Part shown: positions 1 through 6,730 of the stretch, piece by piece
Layout of the letters: each line of letters begins with the position of its first letter
Position numbering within the stretch: position 1 is the stretch's first letter
NCBI RefSeq assembly: GCF_009720385.1
Contig: NZ_ML769311.1
Coordinates: forward strand, 101,178-151,038
Length of the DNA stretch: 49,861 nucleotides
Direction of reading: 5' to 3'
Source of the DNA: Catellatospora vulcania
GTDB taxonomy: Bacteria > Actinomycetota > Actinomycetes > Mycobacteriales > Micromonosporaceae
Notes under the pieces: generated by a model
Database searches by the model: none
Told to the model about the DNA's origin: nothing
The model's input: the letters and a program-made list of their open reading frames with translations, nothing else
Made by a program: the position numbers and the translations under genes

Positions 1-7
1 CCTGCCG

Positions 8-79
8 GGCCGGGGCGCCCCCGTGGCCCCCCGGGGGGCCCCCCCGGCCGGGCCGGGCCGCCACGGGGGCGGCCCGGCC
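8..79. other. Long GC-rich hairpin ahead of the ABC permease genes
   Basis: Arms at 8-27 and 60-79 pair over 20 bp with a single mismatch. The loop contains a perfect 16-base palindrome (GGCCCCCCGGGGGGCC, 25-40). It lies just upstream of the first permease gene, where sugar ABC operons normally carry the end of the binding-protein gene. By analogy with the hairpin between malE and malF it probably protects or ends the upstream transcript, so that the binding protein is made in excess over the membrane subunits. The upstream gene is outside the window, so this role is inferred. Confidence 0.6.
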
Positions 80-134
80 ACCCGAAAGTCCCGTTCCCTG
101 CCGTCCCAGTGCTTTCCGACCGGAGGCGTACAGC

Positions 135-1103
135 ATGACCATGGTTTCGGCCGAGCAGCGGCCACGCCCCAAGCGGCGCTGGTGGCGGCGCGAGGGCGTA
201 CAGGGCTACCTCTACATCAGCCCGTGGCTGCTGGGCTTCCTGATGTTCGGCGTGGCGCCGCTCATCGCCGCGTTCCTGACCAGCCTGTCCAAGGCCAACG
301 TGTTCCGCACGATCCGCTTCGTCGGCATGGACAACTACGAGAAGATCCTCACCGACGACCCGGTGTTCGCCACCATCGCCGGCAACATGCTCATCTACGT
401 GATCGGGTCGACCGTCATCTCGATCGGCCTCGGCCTGGCGCTGGCGCTGCTGCTGTACAAGGACTTCCGCGGCAACCACGTCTTCCGCACCCTGATCTAC
501 GTGCCCAGCCTGCTCGTCGGCATCGCCACCGCGTACCTGTTCAAGCAGGTGTTCCGGGGCGGCGAGGTCGGACTGGCCAACATGTTCCTGAGCATCTTCG
601 GCACCGAGCCGGTCAACTGGCTCGGCGACTCCGAGAAGCCGTGGCTCGCGCTCGTCGCGCTGATCCTGGTCAACGTGTGGTTCGCCGGCGGCACCATGCT
701 GATCTTCCTGGCCGGCCTGAAGGGCATCCCGGCCAGCTACTTCGAGGCCGCCCGCGTCGACGGGGCCGGGCCGTGGCAGATGTTCCGCAAGGTCACCCTG
801 CCGCTGCTGTCACCGGTCATCGTCTTCAACACGGTCATGGCGCTGATCGGGCACATCCAGGTCTTCGAGACCCCGCTCGCGTTCGCCAACAGCGGCGGCG
901 TCGCCACCGGCAACCCGCTCGGCTACGAGAACAGCCTCGGCACCTTCGTGACCTACCTGTACGTCAAGGGCTTCGTCTACCAGGACATGGGCTACGCCTC
1001 GGCGCTGGCGTTCATCATGTTCGCCGCGACCCTCGTGCTGACCGGCCTGGTGCTCTGGCTGGCCCGGCGCTTCACCGCGTACGGCGACGCCGACCAGAAC
1101 TGA
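135..1103 (+). CDS. Sugar ABC transporter permease (MalF/UgpA-like)
   Basis: A 322-residue integral membrane subunit of a carbohydrate importer. About six transmembrane segments are visible, the first near residues 33-55, after a short basic cytosolic N terminus. The EAA loop that docks the ATPase is clear around residues 205-227 (EAARVDGAGPWQMFRKVTLP). The start is set by GGAGG 6-9 nt before ATG 135; an in-frame ATG two codons later is the alternative. It forms an operon with the second permease and the glycosidase downstream. No ATPase gene is present, as is common where a shared MsiK-type ATPase serves many importers. The substrate cannot be read from the permease. Confidence 0.93.
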   Translation: MTMVSAEQRPRPKRRWWRREGVQGYLYISPWLLGFLMFGVAPLIAAFLTSLSKANVFRTIRFVGMDNYEKILTDDPVFATIAGNMLIYVIGSTVISIGLGLALALLLYKDFRGNHVFRTLIYVPSLLVGIATAYLFKQVFRGGEVGLANMFLSIFGTEPVNWLGDSEKPWLALVALILVNVWFAGGTMLIFLAGLKGIPASYFEAARVDGAGPWQMFRKVTLPLLSPVIVFNTVMALIGHIQVFETPLAFANSGGVATGNPLGYENSLGTFVTYLYVKGFVYQDMGYASALAFIMFAATLVLTGLVLWLARRFTAYGDADQN

Positions 1104-1130
1104 CCGCGGCCCACCCACCGGAGGATTGTC

Positions 1131-2042
1131 ATGCAAGACGTGTTGGACAAGCCGCGGCGCGGCGACGCGCTCTCCGCCGTCCCCGCCGAGCCGCCCGTCA
1201 CCGTGCGGCGCAGGCGCAACAACCGGGCGCGCTGGGAGCTGACCGCGCGGATCACCGCGCTGAGCATGTTCTGCCTGCTGCTGCTGTTCCCGTTCGTGTG
1301 GCTGGTGTCGCAGTCGCTCAAGGACACCAACCAGTACTTCGCGGTGCCGTTCGAGTGGATCCCCAGCCCGTTCCGCTGGGAGAACTTCACCGACGTCATC
1401 TTCAAGTACGAGTTCCTGCACTACATCGGCAACAGCCTGTGGCTCGCCCTGTACGCCGTGGTCGTCAACATCCTGGCGTCGTCGTTCGTGGCGTACGGCT
1501 TCTCCCGCTTCCGCTTCCCCGGCCGCAACGCGCTGTTCATGGTCGTGCTCGCCACGATGATGCTGCCCGGCCAGGTCATGACCATCTCGCTGTACCGCTT
1601 CTACCGCGAGATCGGCTGGATCGACACCTTCTACCCGCTGCTGATCCCGAAGCTGTTCGGCGCGGCCTTCGAGATCTTCCTGTTCCGGCAGTTCTTCCTC
1701 AGCCTGCCGCGCGAGATCGACGAGGCGGCCCGCATCGACGGCTGCGGCACCCTGCGCACCTGGTGGCACATCATCCTGCCGCAGTCCAAGCCGGTCATCA
1801 TCGTGGTCGCGGTGTTCACGTTCCTGGGCAGCTGGCGGGAACTGTTCGGCCCGCTGATCTACCTCACCGGCGAGGAGAACCGCACCCTGCCGCTCGGCCT
1901 GCTGTACTTCACCTCGCCGTTCGGCTCGTCGCTGCCCATGCTCATGGCGGCCATCGTCATCTCGCTCATCCCACCCGTCGTCCTGTACGCCCTCGGGCAG
2001 AAGTACATCGACAAGGGCGTCGCCATCGCGGAGATCAAATGA
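1131..2042 (+). CDS. Sugar ABC transporter permease (MalG/UgpE-like)
   Basis: A 303-residue second permease that would pair with the one upstream, 27 bp away. A basic N-terminal tail precedes a first membrane helix near residues 42-64. The EAA loop reads EIDEAARIDGCGTLRTWWHI near residues 187-206. ATG 1131 follows a GGAGG ribosome site. Its TGA overlaps the ATG of the glycosidase gene (ATGA), so the two are translationally coupled. That tight linkage suggests the imported sugar is the substrate of the glycosidase or is released by it. Exact substrate unknown. Confidence 0.93.
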   Translation: MQDVLDKPRRGDALSAVPAEPPVTVRRRRNNRARWELTARITALSMFCLLLLFPFVWLVSQSLKDTNQYFAVPFEWIPSPFRWENFTDVIFKYEFLHYIGNSLWLALYAVVVNILASSFVAYGFSRFRFPGRNALFMVVLATMMLPGQVMTISLYRFYREIGWIDTFYPLLIPKLFGAAFEIFLFRQFFLSLPREIDEAARIDGCGTLRTWWHIILPQSKPVIIVVAVFTFLGSWRELFGPLIYLTGEENRTLPLGLLYFTSPFGSSLPMLMAAIVISLIPPVVLYALGQKYIDKGVAIAEIK

Positions 2043-3490
2043 ACGCCCCTCAGCCCGTCGCCACCCGGATCCCGCTGGACCGGTCGGCCCTGCCCGTGCC
2101 GGTGCTCGACGCCGAACCCGAACTCGTCGACCTGTACTGGGCCGCCTGGCAGCTGGCCTACGACCACGTCGTCGAACGGGAGGGCGCGCCGCGCTCGCCG
2201 TACATGGACGAGGGCTTCGATCCGGACACGATCTGGATCTGGGACACCTGCTTCATGGCGCACTTCTGCAAGTACGCGCCCGACCTGTTCCCGGGGGTGG
2301 AGAGCTTCGACAACTTCTACCGCCCGATGTACGACGCCGAGCCGACGTCCCTGAAGATCCACCACCCGGACAACCCGCCGCTGTTCGCCTGGTCCGAGGA
2401 GGAGTACGTCCGCCACACCGGCGACCTGGACCGGGTCCGGTGGCTGCTGCGCGACAAGGCCTACCTCCAGCAGCACTTCGCGTTCATGGAGGGCACCCCG
2501 GCGGGCAGCCGCTTCCCGCACAGCAACATCGCCACCACGGTGGAGCGCGTGCCGCGCGGCTACCTGTGGGAGGGCGTCACCAGCGGCATGGACAACACGC
2601 CCCGCGCGCCGATCCAGGGCGAGCACGGCACCTCGGGCGACATCCTGTGGTTCGACGTGGCAGCCCAGCAGGCCCTGTCCGCGCGGTCGATCGCGAGGCT
2701 GGCCCGGCTCATCGGCGAGACCGCGCTCGCGGAGGAGTACGACGCCCACCACGCGCGGCTCGTCGCGCTGGTGAACGACTTCTGGTCGGCCGAGCACGGT
2801 TCGTATTTCGACCGCTTCGCCGAGGAGCCGTACAACTTCCACCGGGTGCGCACGCCCGCGGTGTACTGGCCGCTGCTGGCCGGCGCCTGCGACGCCGGCC
2901 AGGCCGACGCCCTGGCTGCGGCGCTGGCCGACCCGACGTGCTTCGGCGGACCGGTGCCCTGGCCGTCGGTGGCCCGCGACGACCCCGAGTTCCGCCCCGA
3001 CGGCATGTACTGGCGCGGCGGCGTCTGGATCCCGGTCGCCTACGCCAGTGCCCGCGCCCTGGCCGACTCCGGCCACGCCGACCTTGCCCACCGCGCCTCC
3101 CACGACCTGATCCGCCACATGGCCCGCACCTGGTCGCAGTACTCGCCCGCGACCATCTGGGAGGCGTACTCGCCCACCCGCCCCGCCCCGTCGACGGCCA
3201 AGGACGACCGCACCCCCGTACGCCCCGACTTCTGCGGTTGGTCGGCCCTGGCCCCCATCTCCATGCTCATCGAGCACGTCCTCGGCTTCCGCGTCGACGC
3301 CCTCACCCGCACCGTCCACTACCGCCGCCACCTGCCCGGCCGCACCGGCATCCGCAACCTCCGCGTCGGCGACACCCGCGTCACCATCCTCGCCGACAAC
3401 ACCACCCTCACCATCGAAACCGACGGCCCGATCACCCTCACCCTCCCCGACCGCACCATCCCCCTGCCCCCCGGCCACCACACGCTTTGA
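2039..3490 (+). CDS. GH63/GH37-superfamily glycoside hydrolase (MGH1-like)
   Basis: A 483-residue cytosolic glycosidase of the (alpha/alpha)6-barrel type that includes trehalase and mannosylglycerate hydrolase. Family signatures are WIWDTCF near residue 64, SGMDNTPR with the likely acid Asp185, YWRGGVW near residue 324, and the likely base Glu375 in WEAYSP. There is no signal peptide, so it should act on sugar brought in by the transporter. The open frame extends far upstream to about base 23, but ATG 2039 overlapping the permease stop is the sensible start. Candidate substrates are compatible-solute glycosides such as glucosyl- or mannosylglycerate, or an alpha-linked disaccharide. This is inferred from family only. 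Confidence 0.85.
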   Translation: MNAPQPVATRIPLDRSALPVPVLDAEPELVDLYWAAWQLAYDHVVEREGAPRSPYMDEGFDPDTIWIWDTCFMAHFCKYAPDLFPGVESFDNFYRPMYDAEPTSLKIHHPDNPPLFAWSEEEYVRHTGDLDRVRWLLRDKAYLQQHFAFMEGTPAGSRFPHSNIATTVERVPRGYLWEGVTSGMDNTPRAPIQGEHGTSGDILWFDVAAQQALSARSIARLARLIGETALAEEYDAHHARLVALVNDFWSAEHGSYFDRFAEEPYNFHRVRTPAVYWPLLAGACDAGQADALAAALADPTCFGGPVPWPSVARDDPEFRPDGMYWRGGVWIPVAYASARALADSGHADLAHRASHDLIRHMARTWSQYSPATIWEAYSPTRPAPSTAKDDRTPVRPDFCGWSALAPISMLIEHVLGFRVDALTRTVHYRRHLPGRTGIRNLRVGDTRVTILADNTTLTIETDGPITLTLPDRTIPLPPGHHTL

Positions 3491-3491
3491 C

Positions 3492-3546
3492 CGAAGGAAG
3501 GGCACCTTCACATCGCTATACGTAGAGGAAGGGCACCTTCTTAACG
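3492..3546 (+). repeat. GGAAGGGCACCTTC element, copy A
   Basis: A 55-bp element directly after the glycosidase stop. It has two direct copies of GGAAGGGCACCTTC separated by about 18 bp and ends TTAACG. It is the reverse complement, with a few changes, of the copies at 5025-5079 and 25198-25251. It probably ends or stabilises the operon transcript. Confidence 0.85.
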
Positions 3547-3576
3547 TCGGACGGTGGCTGGGCGCGCGTCACACGG

Positions 3577-3614
3577 GACAACCCAGGAGTGGTGGCCACA
3601 ACTCCTGGGTTGTC
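3577..3614. terminator. Perfect 14-bp hairpin between convergent genes
   Basis: GACAACCCAGGAGT (3577-3590) and its exact reverse complement (3601-3614) flank a 10-nt loop that itself contains GTGGCCAC. The site sits between the end of the plus-strand sugar operon and the end of the minus-strand MazG-like gene, so it can act as a bidirectional terminator. There is no T-tract, as is usual in actinomycetes. Confidence 0.7.
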
Positions 3615-3699
3615 GCGGTGTCGTGGCAGACATGGCCGGTGATGGAGCCGGGGCGCACGGTCGACCCGGCGCGTTCGAGGGACCGGCCGTCGGCGCTGG

Positions 3700-4047
3700 T
3701 CAGGCTTCGGTGGTGGGCAGCTCGGCCATTTTGGCGGCGACGTGCCCTTCGAGCTGGTCCATGGTCCGCGTGAACTCGGCGGCGAGGTCGAAGTCGTACC
3801 GGCGGGCCAGCACCAGCACCGACCACAGGCAGTCGGCCAGCTCGTGCGCCAGCGCCTCCCGGCCGCCGGGCATCTCGCGGCGGCCCTCGGCCGCCATCAC
3901 CTGCTTGGCCAGGTCGCCCACGTCGCCGACGAAGCCGAGCATCAGGTCCTCCCGGGTCCAGGCACGGCCCCGGGTACGCAGGTTGAGTTCGTCGTACAGC
4001 CCGCATATCTGCAGCGCACGCTCCTGCAGGCGCTCCAGCTCCGCCAT
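3700..4047 (-). CDS. MazG-like nucleotide pyrophosphohydrolase family protein
   Basis: A 115-residue, all-helical protein of MazG-like type, a family that hydrolyses NTPs or aberrant dNTPs to NMP and pyrophosphate. Magnesium-binding acids are visible as DVGD near residues 41-44 and ELADCLW near residues 69-75. The first motif is DxxD rather than the usual ExxE. The start at ATG 4047 has GGGGAG 6 nt upstream; the frame stays open upstream without good coding character. It is a stand-alone gene whose 3' end faces the sugar operon across the 3577-3614 hairpin. The substrate is unknown. Confidence 0.75.
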   Translation of the reverse strand: MAELERLQERALQICGLYDELNLRTRGRAWTREDLMLGFVGDVGDLAKQVMAAEGRREMPGGREALAHELADCLWSVLVLARRYDFDLAAEFTRTMDQLEGHVAAKMAELPTTEA

Positions 4048-4147
4048 CGTCGTCTCCCCGGTTCCTCCGTCGTGGCGTCGTAGGCTATCGCGCCGCCGTG
4101 CCCGGGTGGGGGCGGTGGAATGCAGGTGGGCGCGCGTGGAGCGTTGA

Positions 4148-4191
4148 CAAGGGCACCTTCCTATACGTATAGCGATGTGAAGGTGCCCTTG
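4148..4191. repeat. GGAAGGGCACCTTC element, copy B (inverted form)
   Basis: AAGGGCACCTTC (4149-4160) is followed 18 bp later by its reverse complement (4179-4190). The loop contains the palindrome CTATACGTATAG. The element overlaps the end of the DUF2071 gene: the right arm encodes its last residues and the stop codon is in the loop. Confidence 0.85.
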
Positions 4192-4910
4192 CTTTCCAGC
4201 GGGGGGAGGGCCTGCCAGGTGACCGGGATGTGGCGCATGACCAGCGCGCCGTCGAGTTCGACGGAGCCGGGCGGGAACAGGCGGCGGTCGTCGTAGAACG
4301 ACGAGCGGGCGTGCAGGACCTGGGCGGGCTCCACGTCCCACCGCGGGGAGACCAGGCGTAGGCCCTCGTGTACGCCGGGGTGGCGGGACACCGAGTAGCC
4401 GTCCGCGCCGGTGCGGAAGAAACGTGAGGCCTCGTCGAGGTCGGCGAAGAGTGCGCTGCCGGCCAGGCGGTCGGTGATCCGGGCGTGCACGTCGACGTAC
4501 GCCTCGTCGTCGGTGGAGCGGAAGGCGACCCGCAGGTCGGTGTCTGTCTCGGCGACGGTGAACACGGAGCGGTGGTGCCAGCCGGGGTAGAGCCGTCCGC
4601 CGAGCGCGACGGTCGCGCGGGAGTGGCTGTCGCGGCGGGGGATGAAGACGCCGGTGCGTACGCTGTCGGGGGTGTCCCACTCGACGGCGATCCGGTGCGC
4701 GCCGTTCTCGGTGGGACGCAGCCCGGCCACCCGCGGCATGCCGGGCAGCCGGGTGCCGCCGAGCCGGATCAGGCAGATGCCGACCACGGCCGCGCCGTGG
4801 ACCAGCTGCGGCCGGAACGGCTCGGGCAGCAGGCGGGCGACCAGGTCGGCGTCGGCGCGGTAGTTCACCAGCAGGCGGCGCTGGATCTCGCTCTGTACAC
4901 GCGGCAGCAT
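4161..4910 (-). CDS. DUF2071 (YqjF-like) family protein
   Basis: A 249-residue protein of the acetoacetate-decarboxylase-like DUF2071 family, whose function is not established. Supporting features are an N-terminal RRLLVNYRADADLVARLLPEPFRPQLV segment, a central GVFIPRRD, and the ending ALVMRHIPVTWQAL. ATG 4910 is preceded by AAGGAG with 8-nt spacing; upstream in-frame starts lie inside the operator and are unlikely. The last ten codons are supplied by repeat copy B, so the C terminus was probably remodelled by insertion of that element. Expression is probably controlled at the twin operator 4931-4980. No regulator gene adjoins it. Confidence 0.8.
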   Translation of the reverse strand: MLPRVQSEIQRRLLVNYRADADLVARLLPEPFRPQLVHGAAVVGICLIRLGGTRLPGMPRVAGLRPTENGAHRIAVEWDTPDSVRTGVFIPRRDSHSRATVALGGRLYPGWHHRSVFTVAETDTDLRVAFRSTDDEAYVDVHARITDRLAGSALFADLDEASRFFRTGADGYSVSRHPGVHEGLRLVSPRWDVEPAQVLHARSSFYDDRRLFPPGSVELDGALVMRHIPVTWQALPPLESKGTFTSLYV

Positions 4911-4930
4911 CACGGCAGCTCCTTCATCAT

Positions 4931-4980
4931 TTGAGCATCTGCTCAACTGGCACTGTAGGCCAAGTTGAGCAGATGCTCAA
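4931..4980 (-). promoter_or_regulatory. Promoter with two inverted 16-bp operators
   Basis: TTGAGCATCTGCTCAA (4931-4946) and its exact reverse complement (4965-4980) flank 18 bp. Each 16-mer is itself a dyad, TTGAGCA-NN-TGCTCAA. On the minus strand, TTGAGC at 4980-4975 is followed after exactly 17 bp by TACAGT (4957-4952), a good sigma-70-type promoter. One operator therefore covers the -35 region and the other the predicted start of transcription. This layout fits repression by a dimeric MarR-, ArsR- or TetR-type protein bound at both sites. Confidence 0.8.
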
Positions 4981-5024
4981 GACGCTTGTGGTGCAGCCGA
5001 CGGGGCAGCTCACCGTGGCTGGAG

Positions 5025-5079
5025 CGTTAAGAAGGTGCCCTTCCTCTACCTATGGCGATGTGAAGGTGCCCTTCCTTCG
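5025..5079 (-). repeat. GGAAGGGCACCTTC element, copy C
   Basis: A 55-bp element nearly identical to the reverse complement of copy A, with two direct 14-mer units. On the minus strand it follows the terminator of the 17-residue peptide gene and precedes the DUF2071 promoter. Confidence 0.85.
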
Positions 5080-5083
5080 TACG

Positions 5084-5123
5084 ACAGCGGCGGCGCACCC
5101 CCGGAAGGGTGCGCCGCCGCTGT
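5084..5123. terminator. Perfect 17-bp hairpin after the small peptide gene
   Basis: Two exact 17-base arms (5084-5100 and 5107-5123) enclose the 6-nt loop CCGGAA. It begins 22 bp after the stop codon of the 17-codon minus-strand gene and is one of the strongest hairpins in the window. It should end transcripts from the right; in the plus direction it is followed by TTCTGTC. Confidence 0.8.
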
Positions 5124-5145
5124 TTCTGTCAGAGGCCTGAGCGGC

Positions 5146-5199
5146 CTACTCGAGAGCGAACTCCAGTGCGTACTCGAGTGCGAACTCCAATGCGGACAT
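5146..5199 (-). CDS. 17-residue repetitive peptide, MSALEFALEYALEFALE
   Basis: A very short frame whose product is four tandem units SALE-FALE-YALE-FALE after the initiator Met. It has a good ribosome site (AAAGGTGG about 9 nt before ATG 5199) and a TAG stop. The 17-bp hairpin 5084-5123 closes the unit, and TTGACA at 5272-5267 is a possible -35 box. The peptide could be an amphipathic helix, a RiPP-like precursor, a leader peptide or a membrane-active microprotein. No modifying enzyme or toxin-antitoxin partner is adjacent. It lies 95 bp downstream of, and on the same strand as, the SGNH hydrolase gene. I do not recognise a family. Confidence 0.6.
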   Translation of the reverse strand: MSALEFALEYALEFALE

Positions 5200-5243
5200 G
5201 GCGAACACCACCTTTCCGAGGACTGCCTGACGTGCGTGAACTC

Positions 5244-5272
5244 AGCTTCCTGCGCGTGCAACTACGTGTCAA
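5244..5272 (-). promoter_or_regulatory. Candidate promoter for the 17-residue peptide gene
   Basis: On the minus strand a consensus TTGACA (5272-5267) is followed after 17 bp by the weak -10 candidate GAAGCT. Just upstream (5279-5297) is an AT-rich stretch with AAATATATAG that is striking in this GC-rich DNA and could be an alternative -10 region. The stretch separates the SGNH hydrolase stop from the peptide gene. Confidence 0.35.
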
Positions 5273-5293
5273 GCACCTATATATTTAAATTGA

Positions 5294-6556
5294 TTACGAT
5301 CCGGATAACAGATCCAGCGGTACGGCCTTCGCGATCGCCTCGTTGCCCGCGTCGTTGGGGTGGATGTGGTCGCCGCTGTCGTACGCCGCCCGCAGTTTGC
5401 CGGTCGCGTCCGGGTCGCGCAGCACGGCGTCGAGGTCGAGCACGGCGTCGAACTGCGCGCTGTCGCGCAGGTAGGCGTTCACCGCGAGCCGGGTGTTCTC
5501 CTTGCCCGGCGTCCACGAGCTGAACCCCTGGAACGGCCCCAGCGTGCAGGCCAGCACCCGCAGGCCCAGCTCGCGGGCCTGGGTGGCGAGCTGCCGCAGG
5601 CCGAAGATGATCCGCTCGGGGGAGTCGTCGTAGATCTGGATGTCGTTGATGCCCAGCTCGACGACGACCGTGTGCACGCCGGTCTGCCCGGGGCCGTCGC
5701 GCAGGAACCGGGCCAGCCCGTTGACGCCCAGTTCGGGAAAGCCGATCTCGGAGCCGTCGTGGGTCAGCGCGTTGCCGGCCAGGCCGAGGTTGAGCACGGC
5801 CGGGTCGGCTTCGCCGGCCTCGTCGTGCAGCCGCGCGGCCAGGTAGTCGGTCCACCGGCGGTGCAGGCCCAGGGTGGAGCCGTTGGCCGCGGTCAGCGAG
5901 TCGCCGAGGACCGCCACGGCCCCGGCCGCGTGGCGGGTGCGCACGTCCACGCCGCTGAGGAAGAACCAGTAGTTGCGGCTGTCGGTGACCGTGTACTCGG
6001 CCTTGGCGGCCTGGTCGCCCGCGCCGAGGTAGGCCGGCTCGCGGGCGTTGAACTGGAAGGTCACCGGCCCGGTGGCCACCGGCAGGAACACGCTGACCGT
6101 CAGCTCCTGCAGAGCCTGCACGGGCATCGGCACGGGGTCGCTGAGCACCTGGCCGCCCTTGGGCACGGTGACCTGCTGGCGTCCGTCGAAGGTCAGCTCG
6201 CGCAGGGTGGCCGGCTGGATCTGCGGGGTGTCGTTGGCGACCGGCAGGGCCAGCGTCGCCCGGCCGACGGTCAGCGGCTGGGCGCCGAACGCGTTCGACA
6301 GCCGGATGCGGGTCTCGTCGCCGCCGACCGAGGTGCGCACGGTCATGCGTACCGTCTGGTTGGTGAAGCCCTTGCCGGCGATGCCGCCGCCGGCCGGGGC
6401 CAGGGCCGCCGCCCAGGTGCCCACCCAGCCCTCGCCCGGTGCGGCCTCGGCCGGGTCGCCGGCCCTGCCCCACGCCACGGCCAGGGTGAGCACGGTGGCG
6501 ACGAGCACGACGGCGGCGACGACGACCCGCCGCTGCGAGGGGTTGGCCACGGACAT
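5294..6556 (-). CDS. Secreted SGNH/GDSL-type esterase
   Basis: A 420-residue hydrolase with an N-terminal hydrophobic signal or anchor segment (about residues 11-28, ending near AEA). An N-terminal beta-rich accessory region of about 170 residues precedes the SGNH domain. Catalytic blocks are GDSLTA near residue 218 (nucleophile Ser), GLAGNAL (block II Gly/Asn), ELGIND (block III Asn) and DHIHPND near residue 397 (Asp/His). It likely removes acyl or acetyl groups from extracellular polymers or lipids. ATG 6556 has AAGG 5 nt upstream. A TTGACG-18-TTTGAT promoter candidate lies at 6640-6611. Confidence 0.9.
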   Translation of the reverse strand: MSVANPSQRRVVVAAVVLVATVLTLAVAWGRAGDPAEAAPGEGWVGTWAAALAPAGGGIAGKGFTNQTVRMTVRTSVGGDETRIRLSNAFGAQPLTVGRATLALPVANDTPQIQPATLRELTFDGRQQVTVPKGGQVLSDPVPMPVQALQELTVSVFLPVATGPVTFQFNAREPAYLGAGDQAAKAEYTVTDSRNYWFFLSGVDVRTRHAAGAVAVLGDSLTAANGSTLGLHRRWTDYLAARLHDEAGEADPAVLNLGLAGNALTHDGSEIGFPELGVNGLARFLRDGPGQTGVHTVVVELGINDIQIYDDSPERIIFGLRQLATQARELGLRVLACTLGPFQGFSSWTPGKENTRLAVNAYLRDSAQFDAVLDLDAVLRDPDATGKLRAAYDSGDHIHPNDAGNEAIAKAVPLDLLSGS

Positions 6557-6610
6557 CGACCTTCCAGGCGGGACGGTGCGCCACGTCGCGCGGTGTCCGG
6601 GTAGAAGGTC

Positions 6611-6640
6611 ATCAAAGTCCGGTCAGGACACGTACGTCAA
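6611..6640 (-). promoter_or_regulatory. Candidate promoter of the SGNH esterase gene
   Basis: TTGACG (6640-6635) and TTTGAT (6616-6611) are separated by 18 bp on the minus strand, giving a predicted leader of about 50 nt before ATG 6556. Nearby CGTACGTCAATACGTCGA has a partly repeated ACGT-rich look, but I can define no clear operator. Confidence 0.45.
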
Positions 6641-6672
6641 TACGTCGATCATCCGAGGGCTCGGTCGTGGTG

Positions 6673-6717
6673 GCCGGACCCCCGGCCGCGTTTGGGGCGC
6701 AGGGTCGGGGGTCCGGC
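6673..6717. terminator. Hairpin after the pirin gene
   Basis: GCCGGACCCCC (6673-6683) pairs exactly with 6707-6717 across a 23-nt GC-rich loop. It lies 13 bp past the stop codon of the minus-strand pirin gene and before the SGNH gene promoter, which fits a terminator. Confidence 0.65.
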
Positions 6718-6730
6718 GGCTGTGGGGCCG

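Noticed and set aside
23..2038. Upstream extension of the glycosidase frame through both permease genes
   Set aside because: Open only because of GC bias; the two permeases are unambiguous in other frames and ATG 2039 overlaps the permease stop.
1859..3511. Long minus-strand open frame of about 550 codons opposite the glycosidase gene
   Set aside because: It mirrors the coding strand; composition is Val/Gly/Arg-rich without motifs, a shadow caused by high GC.
4931..4980. Twin inverted 16-mers as a transposon end or attachment site
   Set aside because: They overlap ideal -35 and +1 positions of a promoter, and no transposase or target duplication is present.
4931..5140. Short plus-strand frame to the right of the twin operator that might be a divergent regulator
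   Set aside because: No HTH or other motif, no ribosome site, and it runs through repeat copy C and the terminator.
5146..6556. 17-residue peptide as a toxin of a type I toxin-antitoxin pair
   Set aside because: It is acidic rather than a hydrophobic helix with a basic tail, and no antisense promoter is evident.
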